Source: Dyadobacter sandarakinus
Lineage (GTDB): Bacteria; Bacteroidota; Bacteroidia; Cytophagales; Spirosomataceae
DNA length: 64,000 nucleotides
Assembly (NCBI RefSeq): GCF_016894445.1
Contig: NZ_CP056775.1
Coordinates: 1,924,001 to 1,988,000, forward strand
Reading direction: 5' to 3'
Every line of letters begins with the position of its first letter. Position 1 is the stretch's first letter. The notes under the pieces are model-generated. The model was not told the DNA's origin and did not search any database. It saw only the letters and a list, made by a program, of their open reading frames with translations. A program made the translations under genes and the position numbers. Shown piece by piece: positions 1 to 9,167 of the stretch.

Positions 1-1656
1 GACCAGGGTTTCCGAGGTTGCATTCCAGACAATGCCAGATGCTGAAAGCCCGAATTGCAGAGGGCCCGTACCAGGATCAGGGACCACCAGCCAGTTGGAT
101 CCTTCACGTACGCCCAGGCTGACGACCGGTGCACCGGCATTGCCCGTAAGGGTTACTGTTTGTGGCGGAGGCAGCGGATTGTTGCGCGTAGCTTCAAAAG
201 TCAGGGTTTGATTAGAAAACATCAGTTTTCTGTCTGATCCCTCCGGCGTTAATTTGACAAGCCAAAAATCCTGGGCACCGTTATTGTCCTGGGTTTTGTC
301 TCCTGAGGCTATCCCCGTATCTGTATCGCCTGCAACAAGATAGCCTCCATCGGGTGTTTGTAACACGCAGCTCAGATAGTCACTAACGGAGGTTCCCAAG
401 GTTTTGTCCCATATTTTTGTGCCGTCAGAAGTAACTTTTACCACCCAGTAGTCACTAAGACCTTTTTTGGGCTGTGTTTTATCCACGCCGGCTCCGGACT
501 CTGAATAACCTGCCAGAATATATCCTCCGTCGGCCGCCTGCGTTACTGATTTCAGGTATTCTGCTTCATAGCCGCCGATCGTTTTGTCCCACTGAAATGT
601 TCCGTCTGATGTAACCTTCACAATCCAGTAATCGTAGCTGCCCCTCCTGCTATTTTCGGATTTTTCTCCTGATTTCAGGGAAGAGGAAGTACCTCCCAGC
701 AGGTAACCGCCGTCGGCTGTTACCGTTACTGCAGTACATTCGTCTATGTTACTGCCACCATAGGCTTTGTCCCATTGTTTGGTGCCGTCTGATGAAAGTT
801 TAACAAGCCAGTAATCCGCATTTCCCCTCCTTTCCGCAGACTTGCTCGTGCTGACGGGCGAGCTGGACGTACCAGCCAGGATATATCCTCCATCCGCAGT
901 TTGCTTCACAGAGGCAACCCGTTCCTGCAAAGATCCACCGATAGCTTTGTCCCACTCTTTGGTACCGTCAGCTGTAATTTTGACCACCCAGAAATCCGTC
1001 AGGCCTTTGGATCGTTGCGACTTGTCGCCGCTGTTGCTGGAATTGGAATTCCCTGCCAGTATATACCCGCCATCACTGGTTTGCGCCATGGATTTCAAAT
1101 CGTCAGTTACCGTCCCTCCAATGGTTTTATCCCACTGTTTGGTGCCGTCCGCAGCTAGTTTTACAATCCAGTAGTCTTTCCTTTTGTTGCCATCTGACGC
1201 CTGATCGTTCCAGGCATCCTGGGATTTCTCTCCGCTTACATTAGACCACGACGTACCCCCTGCGAGGTAGCCTCCATCCGAAGTGGTGATGATCGTGGTT
1301 AACTGATCCTGACTATCTCCCCCAAGCGTTCTGTCCCATTGCTTGCTACCGTCTGCGCCGATTTTCACGATCCAGTAATCACCGAAAGTGTAGGGAGTCT
1401 GGGCGGCAGGTCCACGGTTTGGCTGACTTTTTTCACCCGAAATGCCCGAATTGGAGTTGCCAGCCAGTATATACCCGCCATCCGGAGTGGCAATCATGGT
1501 AGCCAGACGCTCAGCCATATTACCTCCGTACTTCTTATCCCATTCAATACCGGGCTGCGCAAAGAGCAGGGTGGCGGGGCTCAGGAATAACAGGATGCAA
1601 ACAAGTGCAAGTCTTTGAATGGATTGTAAAGGGTGGTGGATAAAGGTTGTTCTCAT
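1..1656 (-). CDS. T9SS-type secreted repeat protein, 3' end outside window
   Basis: Open minus-strand frame of 552 codons that runs off the window edge without a stop. The N-terminus has a signal peptide (hydrophobic core LVCILLFLSPATLLFAQ). About eight repeats of roughly 60 residues follow, each with a WDKTIGG-like turn, a DGGYILAG strand, a GDKS loop and a DYWIVKL strand. Such repeats probably form a beta-propeller or solenoid at the cell surface. After about residue 470 a BACON-like domain starts, as in the paralogue at 46987-50067. A malectin module and sorting tail probably follow outside the window, but that is inference from the paralogues. The start lies about 22 nt downstream of an ECF-like promoter box. 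Function unknown; surface adhesion or glycan binding is plausible. Confidence 0.85.
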   Translation of the reverse strand, partial: MRTTFIHHPLQSIQRLALVCILLFLSPATLLFAQPGIEWDKKYGGNMAERLATMIATPDGGYILAGNSNSGISGEKSQPNRGPAAQTPYTFGDYWIVKIGADGSKQWDRTLGGDSQDQLTTIITTSDGGYLAGGTSWSNVSGEKSQDAWNDQASDGNKRKDYWIVKLAADGTKQWDKTIGGTVTDDLKSMAQTSDGGYILAGNSNSSNSGDKSQRSKGLTDFWVVKITADGTKEWDKAIGGSLQERVASVKQTADGGYILAGTSSSPVSTSKSAERRGNADYWLVKLSSDGTKQWDKAYGGSNIDECTAVTVTADGGYLLGGTSSSLKSGEKSENSRRGSYDYWIVKVTSDGTFQWDKTIGGYEAEYLKSVTQAADGGYILAGYSESGAGVDKTQPKKGLSDYWVVKVTSDGTKIWDKTLGTSVSDYLSCVLQTPDGGYLVAGDTDTGIASGDKTQDNNGAQDFWLVKLTPEGSDRKLMFSNQTLTFEATRNNPLPPPQTVTLTGNAGAPVVSLGVREGSNWLVVPDPGTGPLQFGLSASGIVWNATSETLV

Positions 1657-1677
1657 TTCTATGATCATTTTTTACCA

Positions 1678-1704
1678 TTAGACGGAACAACATCCTACAT
1701 ACTG
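1678..1704 (-). promoter_or_regulatory. ECF-like promoter of the secreted repeat gene
   Basis: Read on the minus strand this is CAGTAT, 15 bases, GTCTAA. The same two boxes with the same spacing precede five other T9SS cargo genes in the window. GTCTAA equals the -10 box of RpoE-type ECF promoters. The predicted transcript start lies about 15 nt before the ATG at 1656. Not experimentally known. Confidence 0.6.
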
Positions 1705-1946
1705 GCCACGTGGGAGATATTTACAATAAAAAGGCGTCATCTTCCGATACGAGCACCTGTATGTCTTTCCTTATAAAGTTGTTACGGGTTAATTTCCAGG
1801 TACCTACCAGACTCTTTATGATGCATCTGACATGCGAGAGAAATCACTTTAAGCTTTTCAAATTGTAAATGGATCTATTGAACAATGGTTTGGGATTTGA
1901 TTTTCATCAATAAGTTCGGCTTCCCGACGCGCTCCCCCCGGCTTTT

Positions 1947-1976
1947 TTTGAAAATCCGCTTTTTCATCTAGCTTTG
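1947..1976 (+). promoter_or_regulatory. Bacteroidetes housekeeping promoter of the thi operon
   Basis: TTTG at 1947-1950 and TAGCTTTG at 1969-1976 with an 18-nt spacer match the Bacteroidetes -33/-7 consensus (TTTG, TAnnTTTG). The predicted transcript start falls at about 1982, right at the start of the TPP riboswitch, which supports both calls. Confidence 0.75.
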
Positions 1977-1983
1977 CCACAAC

Positions 1984-2064
1984 TTTAGGGGTGTCCCGAT
2001 GTGCGGACTGAGATCATACCCTTTGAACCTGATGCAGCTAGTACTGCCGAAGGGAAAAGCAGGA
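1984..2064 (+). promoter_or_regulatory. TPP riboswitch (thi box)
   Basis: The thi-box core is recognisable: a GGGGTG arm near 1988, CTGAGA at 2008-2013, then ACCCTTTGAACCTGAT and GTACTGCCGAAGGGAA. It binds thiamine pyrophosphate and lowers expression of the downstream thiS-thiE-thiG-thiH operon. About 80 nt separate it from the thiS start. No clear terminator hairpin with a T run was seen there, so control may be at translation; that last point is uncertain. Confidence 0.93.
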
Positions 2065-2144
2065 GTTACCGTGTTCCGTAGCTTCCTTCCATCTTTTCTT
2101 CATAGGTCCATTCCTAAGGTTTTTCATTTAAAACTGTATATGGA

Positions 2145-2348
2145 ATGGAAATCAAACTAAACGGTCAGGCAACTCAAATCGACGCTACGTGTTCCGTGGG
2201 TCAACTCATTTCCGAATTCTATGAGAGTTCCGGCAAGGGCATTGCAGTTGCCGTCAATCAATTCGTCGTCCCAAAATCCGACTGGCCCCATCGCAGGCTT
2301 TCCCCTAACGATCACATCACCATCATCACCGCCACCCAAGGCGGCTAG
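2145..2348 (+). CDS. thiS: Sulfur carrier protein ThiS
   Basis: 67-residue ubiquitin-like protein ending in the required Gly-Gly (ATQGG). The C-terminal glycine is adenylated and turned into a thiocarboxylate that gives sulfur to the thiazole ring made by ThiG. Size and the N-terminal MEIKLNG strand fit the family. First gene behind the TPP riboswitch. No thiF-like adenylyltransferase lies in this cluster, so that step must be encoded elsewhere. The ATG at 2145 is preferred over an out-of-frame ATG at 2140. Confidence 0.93.
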   Translation: MEIKLNGQATQIDATCSVGQLISEFYESSGKGIAVAVNQFVVPKSDWPHRRLSPNDHITIITATQGG

Positions 2349-2378
2349 ATCGAAATCGGAAGCAAAATCATTTGTAAA

Positions 2379-3698
2379 ATGGACTTAATCGTGATCACAC
2401 ATCCGGAAATGCTGCCGGATGAAGCAGATATCATCAACCGCCTCTTCGCACTGGGGCTACCGCGCCTGCATGTGCGAAAACCGGAAGTATCCGAAGCGGA
2501 TATGAAGGCATTGATCCAAAGTATAGCGAAGACGTACCGGGGCCGCATGGTACTGCATCAGCATCACCAGCTTGCGGCGGTATTCGACATCGGTGGCATT
2601 CATTTCACGGAACATAACAGACTGATGCAGACAGCTGATGATCTGAACGAATGGAAAAAACATGGGTTTACATTAAGCACGTCCATCCACGATCCGGATG
2701 CGCTTCAAAGTCTTTCCCACAGCTTTGACTATGTATTTCTGGGACCTGTGTTTGACAGTATTTCAAAACCTGGTTACAAGTCCCGAATTCCGGATGAGTT
2801 TTATTTGAATAAATACAATTACACCGGAAAGGTATTTGCCCTGGGCGGCATTGATGTTCACAACATCCAAACGATCGCCCAGATGGGCATGGATGGTGCC
2901 GCGGTACTCGGCAGCATCTGGCAAAAGCCGGAAAATGCGGTGAATCAATTCAGGCTTCTCGCCTCATTGCCTGATTTTTCGGCAATGAAATCGGAAGTGA
3001 AAATTGAAAATGACACCTCCAAGAATGCCGACAAACGTAGCGCTGGACATTCCGATCAGCAATTTCATACCCCGGTGATCGGCCGGCTACAGTTTATTTC
3101 GCAGGAAACGGAAGAGATGTCGCACCTGGATAGCATCCGGCTGGCCCTGGAAGCGGGTTGCCGGTGGATTCAGCTACGTATAAAGGGTCGTACCGAAGAG
3201 GAAATCCTTGCCATGGCCCGGGAAGCCATACAATTGTGCGACCGGTTCGGCGCCCGGCTGATCATCAATGATCATCCCCGCGTCGCCCGCACTGTGCAGG
3301 CTTATGGACTGCATCTGGGTCTTACCGACATGCCGATCCCGGAAGCACGGTCACTGGTTAGCAGAAAAATGATCATCGGCGGCACGGCCAATACCTGGGA
3401 AGACATTCAGTCACGCATCGCCGAAGGTGCTGATTACATTGGTCTGGGACCATTTCGTTTTACCAGAACCAAACAAAACCTGAGCCCGATCCTGGGCACA
3501 GATGGATATGCAAGACTCATGCAGCAAATGACCGAAAATCGCTTTCAAACGCCCATTATCGCTATCGGCGGTGTTACGCCGGAAGATATTGATGTGCTTC
3601 GGCAGACTGGCATTTACGGCGTAGCGCTGTCTTCCGCATTGATCGGTGCCGCCGACCCGAAAGCCACCGTTTCACAAATTCAACAAGCCCTATGCTAA
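2379..3698 (+). CDS. thiE: Two-domain TenI-like / thiamine phosphate synthase fusion
   Basis: 439 residues made of two ThiE/TenI TIM barrels, about 1-205 and 226-439, joined by a polar linker. Domain 2 has the ThiE active-site set: QLRIK (Arg and Lys for pyrophosphate), IINDHP (Asn, Asp) and [11 protein letters not shown]. It should join HMP-pyrophosphate and thiazole phosphate to thiamine phosphate. Domain 1 has LHVRKP and [14 protein letters not shown] but lacks the ND motif (VLHQHHQ instead). It is therefore more like the Bacteroidetes TenI-type paralogue, possibly a thiazole tautomerase acting on the ThiG product (inference). Its stop overlaps the thiG start, so translation is coupled. 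Usual ThiE length is about 210, so this is a fusion. Confidence 0.9.
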   Translation: MDLIVITHPEMLPDEADIINRLFALGLPRLHVRKPEVSEADMKALIQSIAKTYRGRMVLHQHHQLAAVFDIGGIHFTEHNRLMQTADDLNEWKKHGFTLSTSIHDPDALQSLSHSFDYVFLGPVFDSISKPGYKSRIPDEFYLNKYNYTGKVFALGGIDVHNIQTIAQMGMDGAAVLGSIWQKPENAVNQFRLLASLPDFSAMKSEVKIENDTSKNADKRSAGHSDQQFHTPVIGRLQFISQETEEMSHLDSIRLALEAGCRWIQLRIKGRTEEEILAMAREAIQLCDRFGARLIINDHPRVARTVQAYGLHLGLTDMPIPEARSLVSRKMIIGGTANTWEDIQSRIAEGADYIGLGPFRFTRTKQNLSPILGTDGYARLMQQMTENRFQTPIIAIGGVTPEDIDVLRQTGIYGVALSSALIGAADPKATVSQIQQALC

Positions 3699-4456
3699 CC
3701 ATCGCAGACAAAACTTTTCAATCCCGGCTGTTTACCGGCACGGGCAAATTCAGCTCAGCCCAGGTTATGGAGCAGGCATTGCTGGCCTCCGGCTCCGAAC
3801 TGGTTACCGTTGCCCTGCGGCGCGTCAATGTACGCGACCGGTCCGACGATATATTAAGCCACCTGGATCACAGCCAATTTCATCTTTTACCCAATACTTC
3901 CGGCGTAAGAAATGCAAAAGAGGCCATTTTTGCCGCTCAGCTGGCGCGGGAAGCTTTGGAAACCAACTGGCTGAAACTGGAAATTCACCCGGATCCGAAA
4001 TATCTGCTCCCGGACCCGATTGAAACCCTCCTTGCAACCGAGGAACTGGCTAAGCTGGGTTTTGTCATCTTACCCTACATCCACGCCGATCCCGTACTCT
4101 GCAAAAGGCTTGAAGATGCCGGCGCTTCGGCCGTGATGCCGCTAGGCTCGCCGATCGGGAGTAACAAGGGACTGAAAACCATTGATTTCCTCGAAATCAT
4201 CATCGGGCAGAGCAAAGTTCCGGTTATCGTGGATGCCGGGATCGGTGCCCCTTCGGACGCTGCAAAGGCGATGGAGATCGGGGCGGATGCCGTGCTCGTG
4301 AATACGGCCATTGCCGTGGCAGGCGATCCGGTGGCTATGGCCGGGGCTTTCAAAATGGCAGTACAGGCCGGACGCATGGCTTATGAAGCAAAATTAGGAA
4401 TAACCGGCGCGGCCAGTGCCAGCAGCCCATTAACCACATTTCTGGATGAGCTTTAA
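3692..4456 (+). CDS. thiG: Thiazole synthase ThiG
   Basis: 254 residues, the usual length. ThiG builds the thiazole phosphate from deoxyxylulose 5-phosphate, ThiS thiocarboxylate and dehydroglycine. The FTGTGKF start, the [11 protein letters not shown] segment, the WLKLE strand carrying the Schiff-base lysine, the [12 protein letters not shown] phosphate loop and [31 protein letters not shown] are all present. The start overlaps the stop of the thiE fusion by 7 nt and the end overlaps thiH by 11 nt, so the three genes form one translationally coupled operon. Confidence 0.96.
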   Translation: MLTIADKTFQSRLFTGTGKFSSAQVMEQALLASGSELVTVALRRVNVRDRSDDILSHLDHSQFHLLPNTSGVRNAKEAIFAAQLAREALETNWLKLEIHPDPKYLLPDPIETLLATEELAKLGFVILPYIHADPVLCKRLEDAGASAVMPLGSPIGSNKGLKTIDFLEIIIGQSKVPVIVDAGIGAPSDAAKAMEIGADAVLVNTAIAVAGDPVAMAGAFKMAVQAGRMAYEAKLGITGAASASSPLTTFLDEL

Positions 4457-5558
4457 AGAGATTTTTGAAAAATACAGCTGGCAGGAGGTCAGGGAAAGCA
4501 TTCTTGCAAAAAATACCAGGGATGTGGAAGATGCCCTGCATGCACCCCAACGCAGTTTGGAGGACTTCAAAGCATTGATTTCTCCTTCCGCAGCCCGGTA
4601 CCTTGAACCGATGGCACAGCTGAGCCGCAGGCTGACGCAGCAGCGTTTTGGCAAAACCATGCACATGTATATTCCGCTGTACCTGTCCAATGAATGCACC
4701 AACATTTGTACTTACTGCGGTTTCAGCATGAACAATAAGGTTCGCCGGCGGACACTTACGGAGCGCGAGATCATGCAGGAAGTGGAGGTAATCAAACAAA
4801 TGGGTTACGAGCACGTGCTCCTGGTGACCGGCGAGGCGAACCAGACGGTGCATGTGGACTACTTTAAAATGGTACTCGAACTGATCCGCCCGCACTTCAC
4901 ACAGATTTCCATGGAGGTACAGCCGCTGGATCAGCAGGAGTACGAAACATTGATCCCGCTGGGCCTGCATTCCGTGCTGGTTTACCAGGAAACGTACCAC
5001 AAGGATGAATACCGCAGACACCATCCGAAAGGGAAAAAAGCACATTTCCACTACCGGCTCGACACACCCGACCGGCTCGGCAGGGCCGGGATTCACAAAA
5101 TGGGACTTGGCGTGCTGATCGGATTGGAGGATTGGCGAACGGATAGTTTCTTCACCGCGCTGCATTTAAATTATCTTGAAAAAACCTACTGGCAATCCCG
5201 GTACGCACTTTCATTCCCCCGATTACGCCCTTTTTCCGGTGGTATTGAGCCGAAGGTCAACATGTCGGACCGGGAGCTTGTACAGCTGATCTGTGCTTAC
5301 CGGATTTTCAATGCGGAGGTGGAACTGTCTTTATCGACCCGCGAATCTGAAAAGTTCAGAAACCATTGCATCCAGCTTGGGGTAACCTCCATGAGCGCCG
5401 GTTCCAAAACCAACCCCGGCGGCTACATCGTAGCACCCGAATCCCTGGAACAATTCGAAATCTCCGACGAAAGAAGCCCCCAAGCCATGGCCCAAATGAT
5501 CAGAGGGGGCGGATATGAGGTAGTTTGGAAGGATTGGGATGAAGGTTTGATGATTTAG
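4446..5558 (+). CDS. thiH: 2-iminoacetate synthase ThiH (radical SAM)
   Basis: 370-residue radical SAM enzyme. The CxxxCxxC cluster motif is visible in [13 protein letters not shown] near residue 85. It cleaves tyrosine to p-cresol and dehydroglycine (2-iminoacetate), the ThiG substrate. The C-terminal [11 protein letters not shown] segment is typical of ThiH. It is the last gene of the thi operon. Use of ThiH rather than ThiO suggests thiazole synthesis that can work with little oxygen. thiC and thiD are not in this cluster. Confidence 0.96.
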   Translation: MSFKEIFEKYSWQEVRESILAKNTRDVEDALHAPQRSLEDFKALISPSAARYLEPMAQLSRRLTQQRFGKTMHMYIPLYLSNECTNICTYCGFSMNNKVRRRTLTEREIMQEVEVIKQMGYEHVLLVTGEANQTVHVDYFKMVLELIRPHFTQISMEVQPLDQQEYETLIPLGLHSVLVYQETYHKDEYRRHHPKGKKAHFHYRLDTPDRLGRAGIHKMGLGVLIGLEDWRTDSFFTALHLNYLEKTYWQSRYALSFPRLRPFSGGIEPKVNMSDRELVQLICAYRIFNAEVELSLSTRESEKFRNHCIQLGVTSMSAGSKTNPGGYIVAPESLEQFEISDERSPQAMAQMIRGGGYEVVWKDWDEGLMI

Positions 5559-5892
5559 CCCCGCGCTGGCAGGAGCTGGTGATTTTGAAGGGTTGCGCAA
5601 TGTCTTTTTACGCAAACATTGCTGTGGTTCAATAAGAATAATGATCTTAAAAAGTTAGCTAACTCGTTCGGGGAAGCTGAATATGAAAACTAGGAATTAA
5701 TATATACAACTGAAATTTTAGAAGTTTATAAATACAAGCATTTTCAACTTTTCTTTTACCAACATTCTACAATTTCGAAAGGTAAGAAGCGACAACATCT
5801 GCTTTTGAAACGTCCATTATCTGATCGGATATATCACCAGGGTATCTGTCGACGGAGTCGATTAGCAAGTAGTAAACATACCTAAACCTTGT
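5559..5892. other. Intergenic region after the thi operon
   Basis: AT-rich and without a convincing complete gene. An inverted repeat (GCAATGT at 5598-5604, ACATTGC about 12 nt later) could be a weak transcription end for thiH but has no T run. The right part holds the possible minus-strand gene fragment listed separately. Confidence 0.4.
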
Positions 5893-5907
5893 ATGAAGTT
5901 TAACGAA
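5767..5907 (-). pseudogene. Possible C-terminal gene fragment
   Basis: An open minus-strand frame of about 46 codons without an ATG ends in SYLSKL and contains YLLIDSVDRYPGDISDQ. The composition looks like real protein, but the frame is closed on its 5' side by a stop inside the next gene. It may be the remains of a gene cut by rearrangement, or chance. Family not recognised. Confidence 0.25.
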
Positions 5908-6234
5908 CTATATCAGAAAACGATTAAATACTTCCCCGCTAGTATTGACATTTCAGATGGGATATTCACTGCGGAGAGCAAGGGATTTCTCTCTCCGAAC
6001 CTCTCTGAATCATGGAATTTGGCTGAGTCGTATGCTGAAAATGAATGGGAGGCACTACTTGTCTGGGTTATATATCAGAAATTACATGCAAAGGCCATTT
6101 CCATATTTAAAACCGATAGTGCCAGATTGATCGAAACAGACAAAATAGGATTATCTGGTATCGAGAAAATGTTCTCAGCAGCTTTACAAGACGAAGGTTA
6201 TGAGGATATGCTTAAAGAATATCAGGACAGCTAA
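5893..6234 (+). CDS. Hypothetical protein
   Basis: 113 residues, acidic, predicted soluble and mostly helical, with no signal peptide or membrane segment. Tryptophans cluster in SESWNLAESYAENEWEALL. I do not recognise the family. It stands alone between the thi operon and a gap of about 590 bp, so context gives no function. Codon use looks protein-like, with more A/T than the thi genes. Confidence 0.55.
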   Translation: MKFNELYQKTIKYFPASIDISDGIFTAESKGFLSPNLSESWNLAESYAENEWEALLVWVIYQKLHAKAISIFKTDSARLIETDKIGLSGIEKMFSAALQDEGYEDMLKEYQDS

Positions 6235-6827
6235 ACAGTGTTTTTAAGAAACTGAAAGGAATTAGTCATTTACGTTTAACAGGTCAAAAATCGTAACTCA
6301 ACATTTTGACGGGTCGGTTTCCCATCTATATTTTTGAATTGGCGGATTAAGAAATGTCTCACCTTTCTGCACCAAGCAAAGAAGTTTTTTAAGACGCTTC
6401 TAATCCTCTCTGTTTTTAGTGTTTAACATTCCTGCAACCCCCAAAGTACCGGCTTTCCTCCCGGTAGTATATCGCCCATTCCGGCTGCTGCAACCTTTAA
6501 AAGTAAACTCACTTCTGCCGGTAGTCATTGTACGTTATCCTAGCCGCAATTCGAATTCAGAGTCAGAAACAGTTATAAGGGTCCTTTTGCTTCGTCTATA
6601 CGGTAGATCAGGCTAGAAAGAGCCCAGCTGCGGATTCGTATCAATCCAGTCACATCCATCAACCCGGAACTTCAATCAACACGCTCATACTGTTACGTTA
6701 ATCCGATTGTCTGCGCGGGGATTTACATGATGATGCATTTGAACAAATTTTTAAGCCAGGTGTCCCATTTTCTCAGACCCATTTGTAATGGAGATGGAAA
6801 CAGTTTTTAAACATCAAACTTTAACAA
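6235..6827. other. Non-coding stretch, no feature recognised
   Basis: About 590 bp without a supported gene. Short frames such as the one at 6419-6616 are proline- and serine-rich with random composition. I see no RNA gene, terminator or consensus promoter here. The promoter of the gene at 6828 must lie in the last part. Confidence 0.4.
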
Positions 6828-7397
6828 ATGGGAACGCTCAGCACATTCAATTTCATTACCCTGAATGGGTTTTACAAAGATGCTCAAAACGATACTGGCT
6901 GGCACCGTCATGGCGGCCAGGAAAGCGGCTTCGCTTCTGATCAGCTGGAAGGGCGTAAGTCCATTCTGGTTTTCGGCCGCATTACCTACGAGCAAATGGC
7001 CGGATGGTGGCCGACTGATGCCGCGCTGAAAGCAATGCCGGAAGTTGCAAAAGGCATGAATGAATCCCTGAAAATTGTGTTCTCAACGACCATGGAATCG
7101 GCCGGGTGGGAAAATACAACCCTTATTAAAGGCGACCTTATCGAAGAAATTAAAAGGTTGAAAGCTGACCCGGACGTTGAAATGACTATACTCGGAAGCG
7201 GCAGCCTGGTCGCCCAGCTTGCTGATGCGGGGCTGATTGACCATTATGCCATTATGGTCGATCCTGTCGCTTTGGGCGATGGCAAGCCTCTATTTTTCGG
7301 CATGAAGTCCAAATTGGATCTGCAACTGGTGGACACCAGGACTTTCAGCAGTGGTGTTATTTTACTAAATTATGTACCCATGAACGTCCACCCTTAA
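6828..7397 (+). CDS. Dihydrofolate reductase family protein (RibD C-terminal-like)
   Basis: 189 residues with the RibD-C/DHFR-like fold: a start strand with FITLNGFYKDAQND, then LVFGRITYEQMAGWWP, IVFSTTMES, the GSGSLVAQLADAGLIDHYAIMVDPVALGDGKPLF segment and a final strand. These NAD(P)H-binding proteins are common in Bacteroidota as stand-alone reductases of unknown substrate. The stop is 10 nt before the YciI gene, and the ECF sigma gene follows that, so all three are probably co-transcribed. This enzyme may therefore be a target or partner of the ECF42-type module (inference). Confidence 0.85.
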   Translation: MGTLSTFNFITLNGFYKDAQNDTGWHRHGGQESGFASDQLEGRKSILVFGRITYEQMAGWWPTDAALKAMPEVAKGMNESLKIVFSTTMESAGWENTTLIKGDLIEEIKRLKADPDVEMTILGSGSLVAQLADAGLIDHYAIMVDPVALGDGKPLFFGMKSKLDLQLVDTRTFSSGVILLNYVPMNVHP

Positions 7398-7407
7398 ACC
7401 GTGCCAA

Positions 7408-7764
7408 ATGGAAGAATATATCGTTTTCATGCGTTTAGACCTGCTCACAAAAGATGCTCAGCCCTCCCCCGAGCAGATGCAGGTTTATATGAAGCAATAT
7501 CAGGATTGGGTTAGCGGGATCGCTGCTCAAAACAAGTTTGCAGGCGGCAAGGGGCTGGCTACCGAAGGTAAGGTCATCACATCCAACGATGTGGTGACTG
7601 ACGGTCCTTTTGTGGAGATCAAAGAATCTATTGCCGGTTTTATTATTGTGAAAGCCGCGAGTCTGGATGAAGCCACCGAACTCGCACGTGGTTGCCCGAT
7701 CCTGAAAGGTGCAGATAACAGTGTGGAGATCAGGAAGATCAGCACGGTACATCCGGCAAGTTGA
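7408..7764 (+). CDS. YciI-like DGPF-domain protein
   Basis: 118 residues of the YCII-related family. The family motif is visible as TDGPFVEIKESIAGF near residue 70, preceded by GLATEGKVITSNDV. Small DGPF proteins with ferredoxin-like fold are known to sit next to ECF42-group sigma genes, as here: the sigma gene starts 7 nt after the stop. The biochemical role is unknown; a regulator or small enzyme co-expressed with the sigma factor is likely. Confidence 0.9.
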   Translation: MEEYIVFMRLDLLTKDAQPSPEQMQVYMKQYQDWVSGIAAQNKFAGGKGLATEGKVITSNDVVTDGPFVEIKESIAGFIIVKAASLDEATELARGCPILKGADNSVEIRKISTVHPAS

Positions 7765-7771
7765 TTTTCTC

Positions 7772-8998
7772 ATGAACAATTTAATCCCCCACCTTTTCCG
7801 GACCGAGTACAGCAAAATCGTATCGGTTTTGTGCCGCCGCTTTGGGTTTCACCAAATAGAGGTAGCAGAGGACATTGCCAGCGACACTTTCCTGACGGCC
7901 TGGCAGTCCTGGGGTATCGAAGGAATACCGCCCAACCCGGTGGGCTGGCTGTATCTGGTGGCAAAAAACAAGGCTAAAAATCAGTTGCACCGCAATACAA
8001 TTTGGCAGGATAAAATAATGCCGGGTATACAGCATGATCAGAACATTGCCGATGAAGAGGACATTGATCTTTCTCTTGAAAACATCATGGACAGCCAGCT
8101 GCAAATGATGTTCGCTATATGTCATCCGGCAATCGCGGCCGAGTCCCAGATTGCACTTTCCCTGAGGATATTGTGCGGGTTTGGGATTGAGGAAATTGCT
8201 GATGCATTCCAGACAAGCAAAGATGTTATTAATAAACGTTTGCTGCGGGGGAAGACGAAATTGCGCCAGGCTCCGATCGAAATTAATATCTCAGAGCCGG
8301 AGGAAATCAAAGCTAGGCTGGAACCTGTGCTGACAACCATTTACCTGCTTTTCAATGAAGGATATTATTCGATGAGCACCAATAAAGCAGTGCGCCGGGA
8401 CCTGTGCCTGGAAGCGATGCGACTCTGTATTATGCTCATTGAAAATACGTGGACCAATGAGCCCCAGGTAAACGCTTTACTTGCATTGATGTGCTTTCAC
8501 GCGTCCCGGTTTGACACCCGGCTCGACGATCAGGGTGAGCTTGTTGTCATGGAGATGCAGAATACGGAGCTCTGGAATACCGATCTGATCAGCAAGGGAG
8601 GCTATTTCCTGAGGAATGCTGCCAAAGGTCATATACTATCGCGGTACCATTTGGAAGCCGCAATTGCCTGCTGGCATACCGTCAAAGGTGACACTGTCGA
8701 AAAGTGGGAGAATATACTCCAATGCTATAATCAACTGCTCGACTTGCATTATACCCCGGCAGCGGCCCTCAACCGCATTTATGTATTTGCAAAAGTGTAT
8801 GGGAAAAATGCCGCCATTTGCGAAGCAGAAAAACTGGCTTTGAAAAACAATCACTTTTACGATTTACTTCTCGGTGAGCTTTATACCGGTATCGACGACA
8901 ACAAAGCCCAGTTCCATTTTGATCATGCAGTTAATAATGCGAAAAGCGAACTGGAAAAACGGGCAATTGAAAAGCGCGCTTTTAAGGTCTGCCCATGA
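7772..8998 (+). CDS. ECF42-type RNA polymerase sigma factor with C-terminal extension
   Basis: 408 residues. Residues 1-75 form sigma region 2 (FGFHQIEVAEDIASDTFLTAWQSWG, NPVGWLYLVAKNKAKN). A region 4 helix-turn-helix lies around 135-175 (RILCGFGIEEIADAFQTSKDVINKRLLRGK). A helical extension of about 220 residues follows, including the conserved LLFNEGYYSM segment (DUF6596/TPR-like). This architecture and the DGPF gene just upstream define the ECF42 group, which has no classical anti-sigma factor and is thought to be controlled by its C-terminal domain. The ATG at 7772 is chosen over an upstream GTG at 7709, which would overlap the previous gene. Confidence 0.92.
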   Translation: MNNLIPHLFRTEYSKIVSVLCRRFGFHQIEVAEDIASDTFLTAWQSWGIEGIPPNPVGWLYLVAKNKAKNQLHRNTIWQDKIMPGIQHDQNIADEEDIDLSLENIMDSQLQMMFAICHPAIAAESQIALSLRILCGFGIEEIADAFQTSKDVINKRLLRGKTKLRQAPIEINISEPEEIKARLEPVLTTIYLLFNEGYYSMSTNKAVRRDLCLEAMRLCIMLIENTWTNEPQVNALLALMCFHASRFDTRLDDQGELVVMEMQNTELWNTDLISKGGYFLRNAAKGHILSRYHLEAAIACWHTVKGDTVEKWENILQCYNQLLDLHYTPAAALNRIYVFAKVYGKNAAICEAEKLALKNNHFYDLLLGELYTGIDDNKAQFHFDHAVNNAKSELEKRAIEKRAFKVCP

Positions 8999-9135
8999 GA
9001 AGCGCTTTATCATTGGGCTTAGGTCAAAAACAAGCTTCGGCAATTTGCATTTCAGATGCATAATGCTAAATCATACGTTGGTTTTGAATGGTGACAAGCC
9101 AATCTGAAAGCTGAAAAGTTTACCGATGCACATCG

Positions 9136-9143
9136 TATATTTG
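9136..9143 (+). promoter_or_regulatory. Promoter -7 box of the FMN reductase gene
   Basis: TATATTTG matches TAnnTTTG. A transcript would start near 9150, downstream of an in-frame ATG at 9126, and so supports the ATG at 9168 as the true start. No good -33 box was seen. Confidence 0.45.
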
Positions 9144-9167
9144 AAAAAACGATATCGATACATTTTT

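Noticed and set aside
842..1590. Several plus-strand frames inside the first secreted gene.
   Set aside because: They are antisense shadows of the repeats; the minus frame has a signal peptide and family repeats.
6419..6616. 65-codon frame in the 6.2-6.8 kb gap.
   Set aside because: Random composition, no promoter, no recognisable family.
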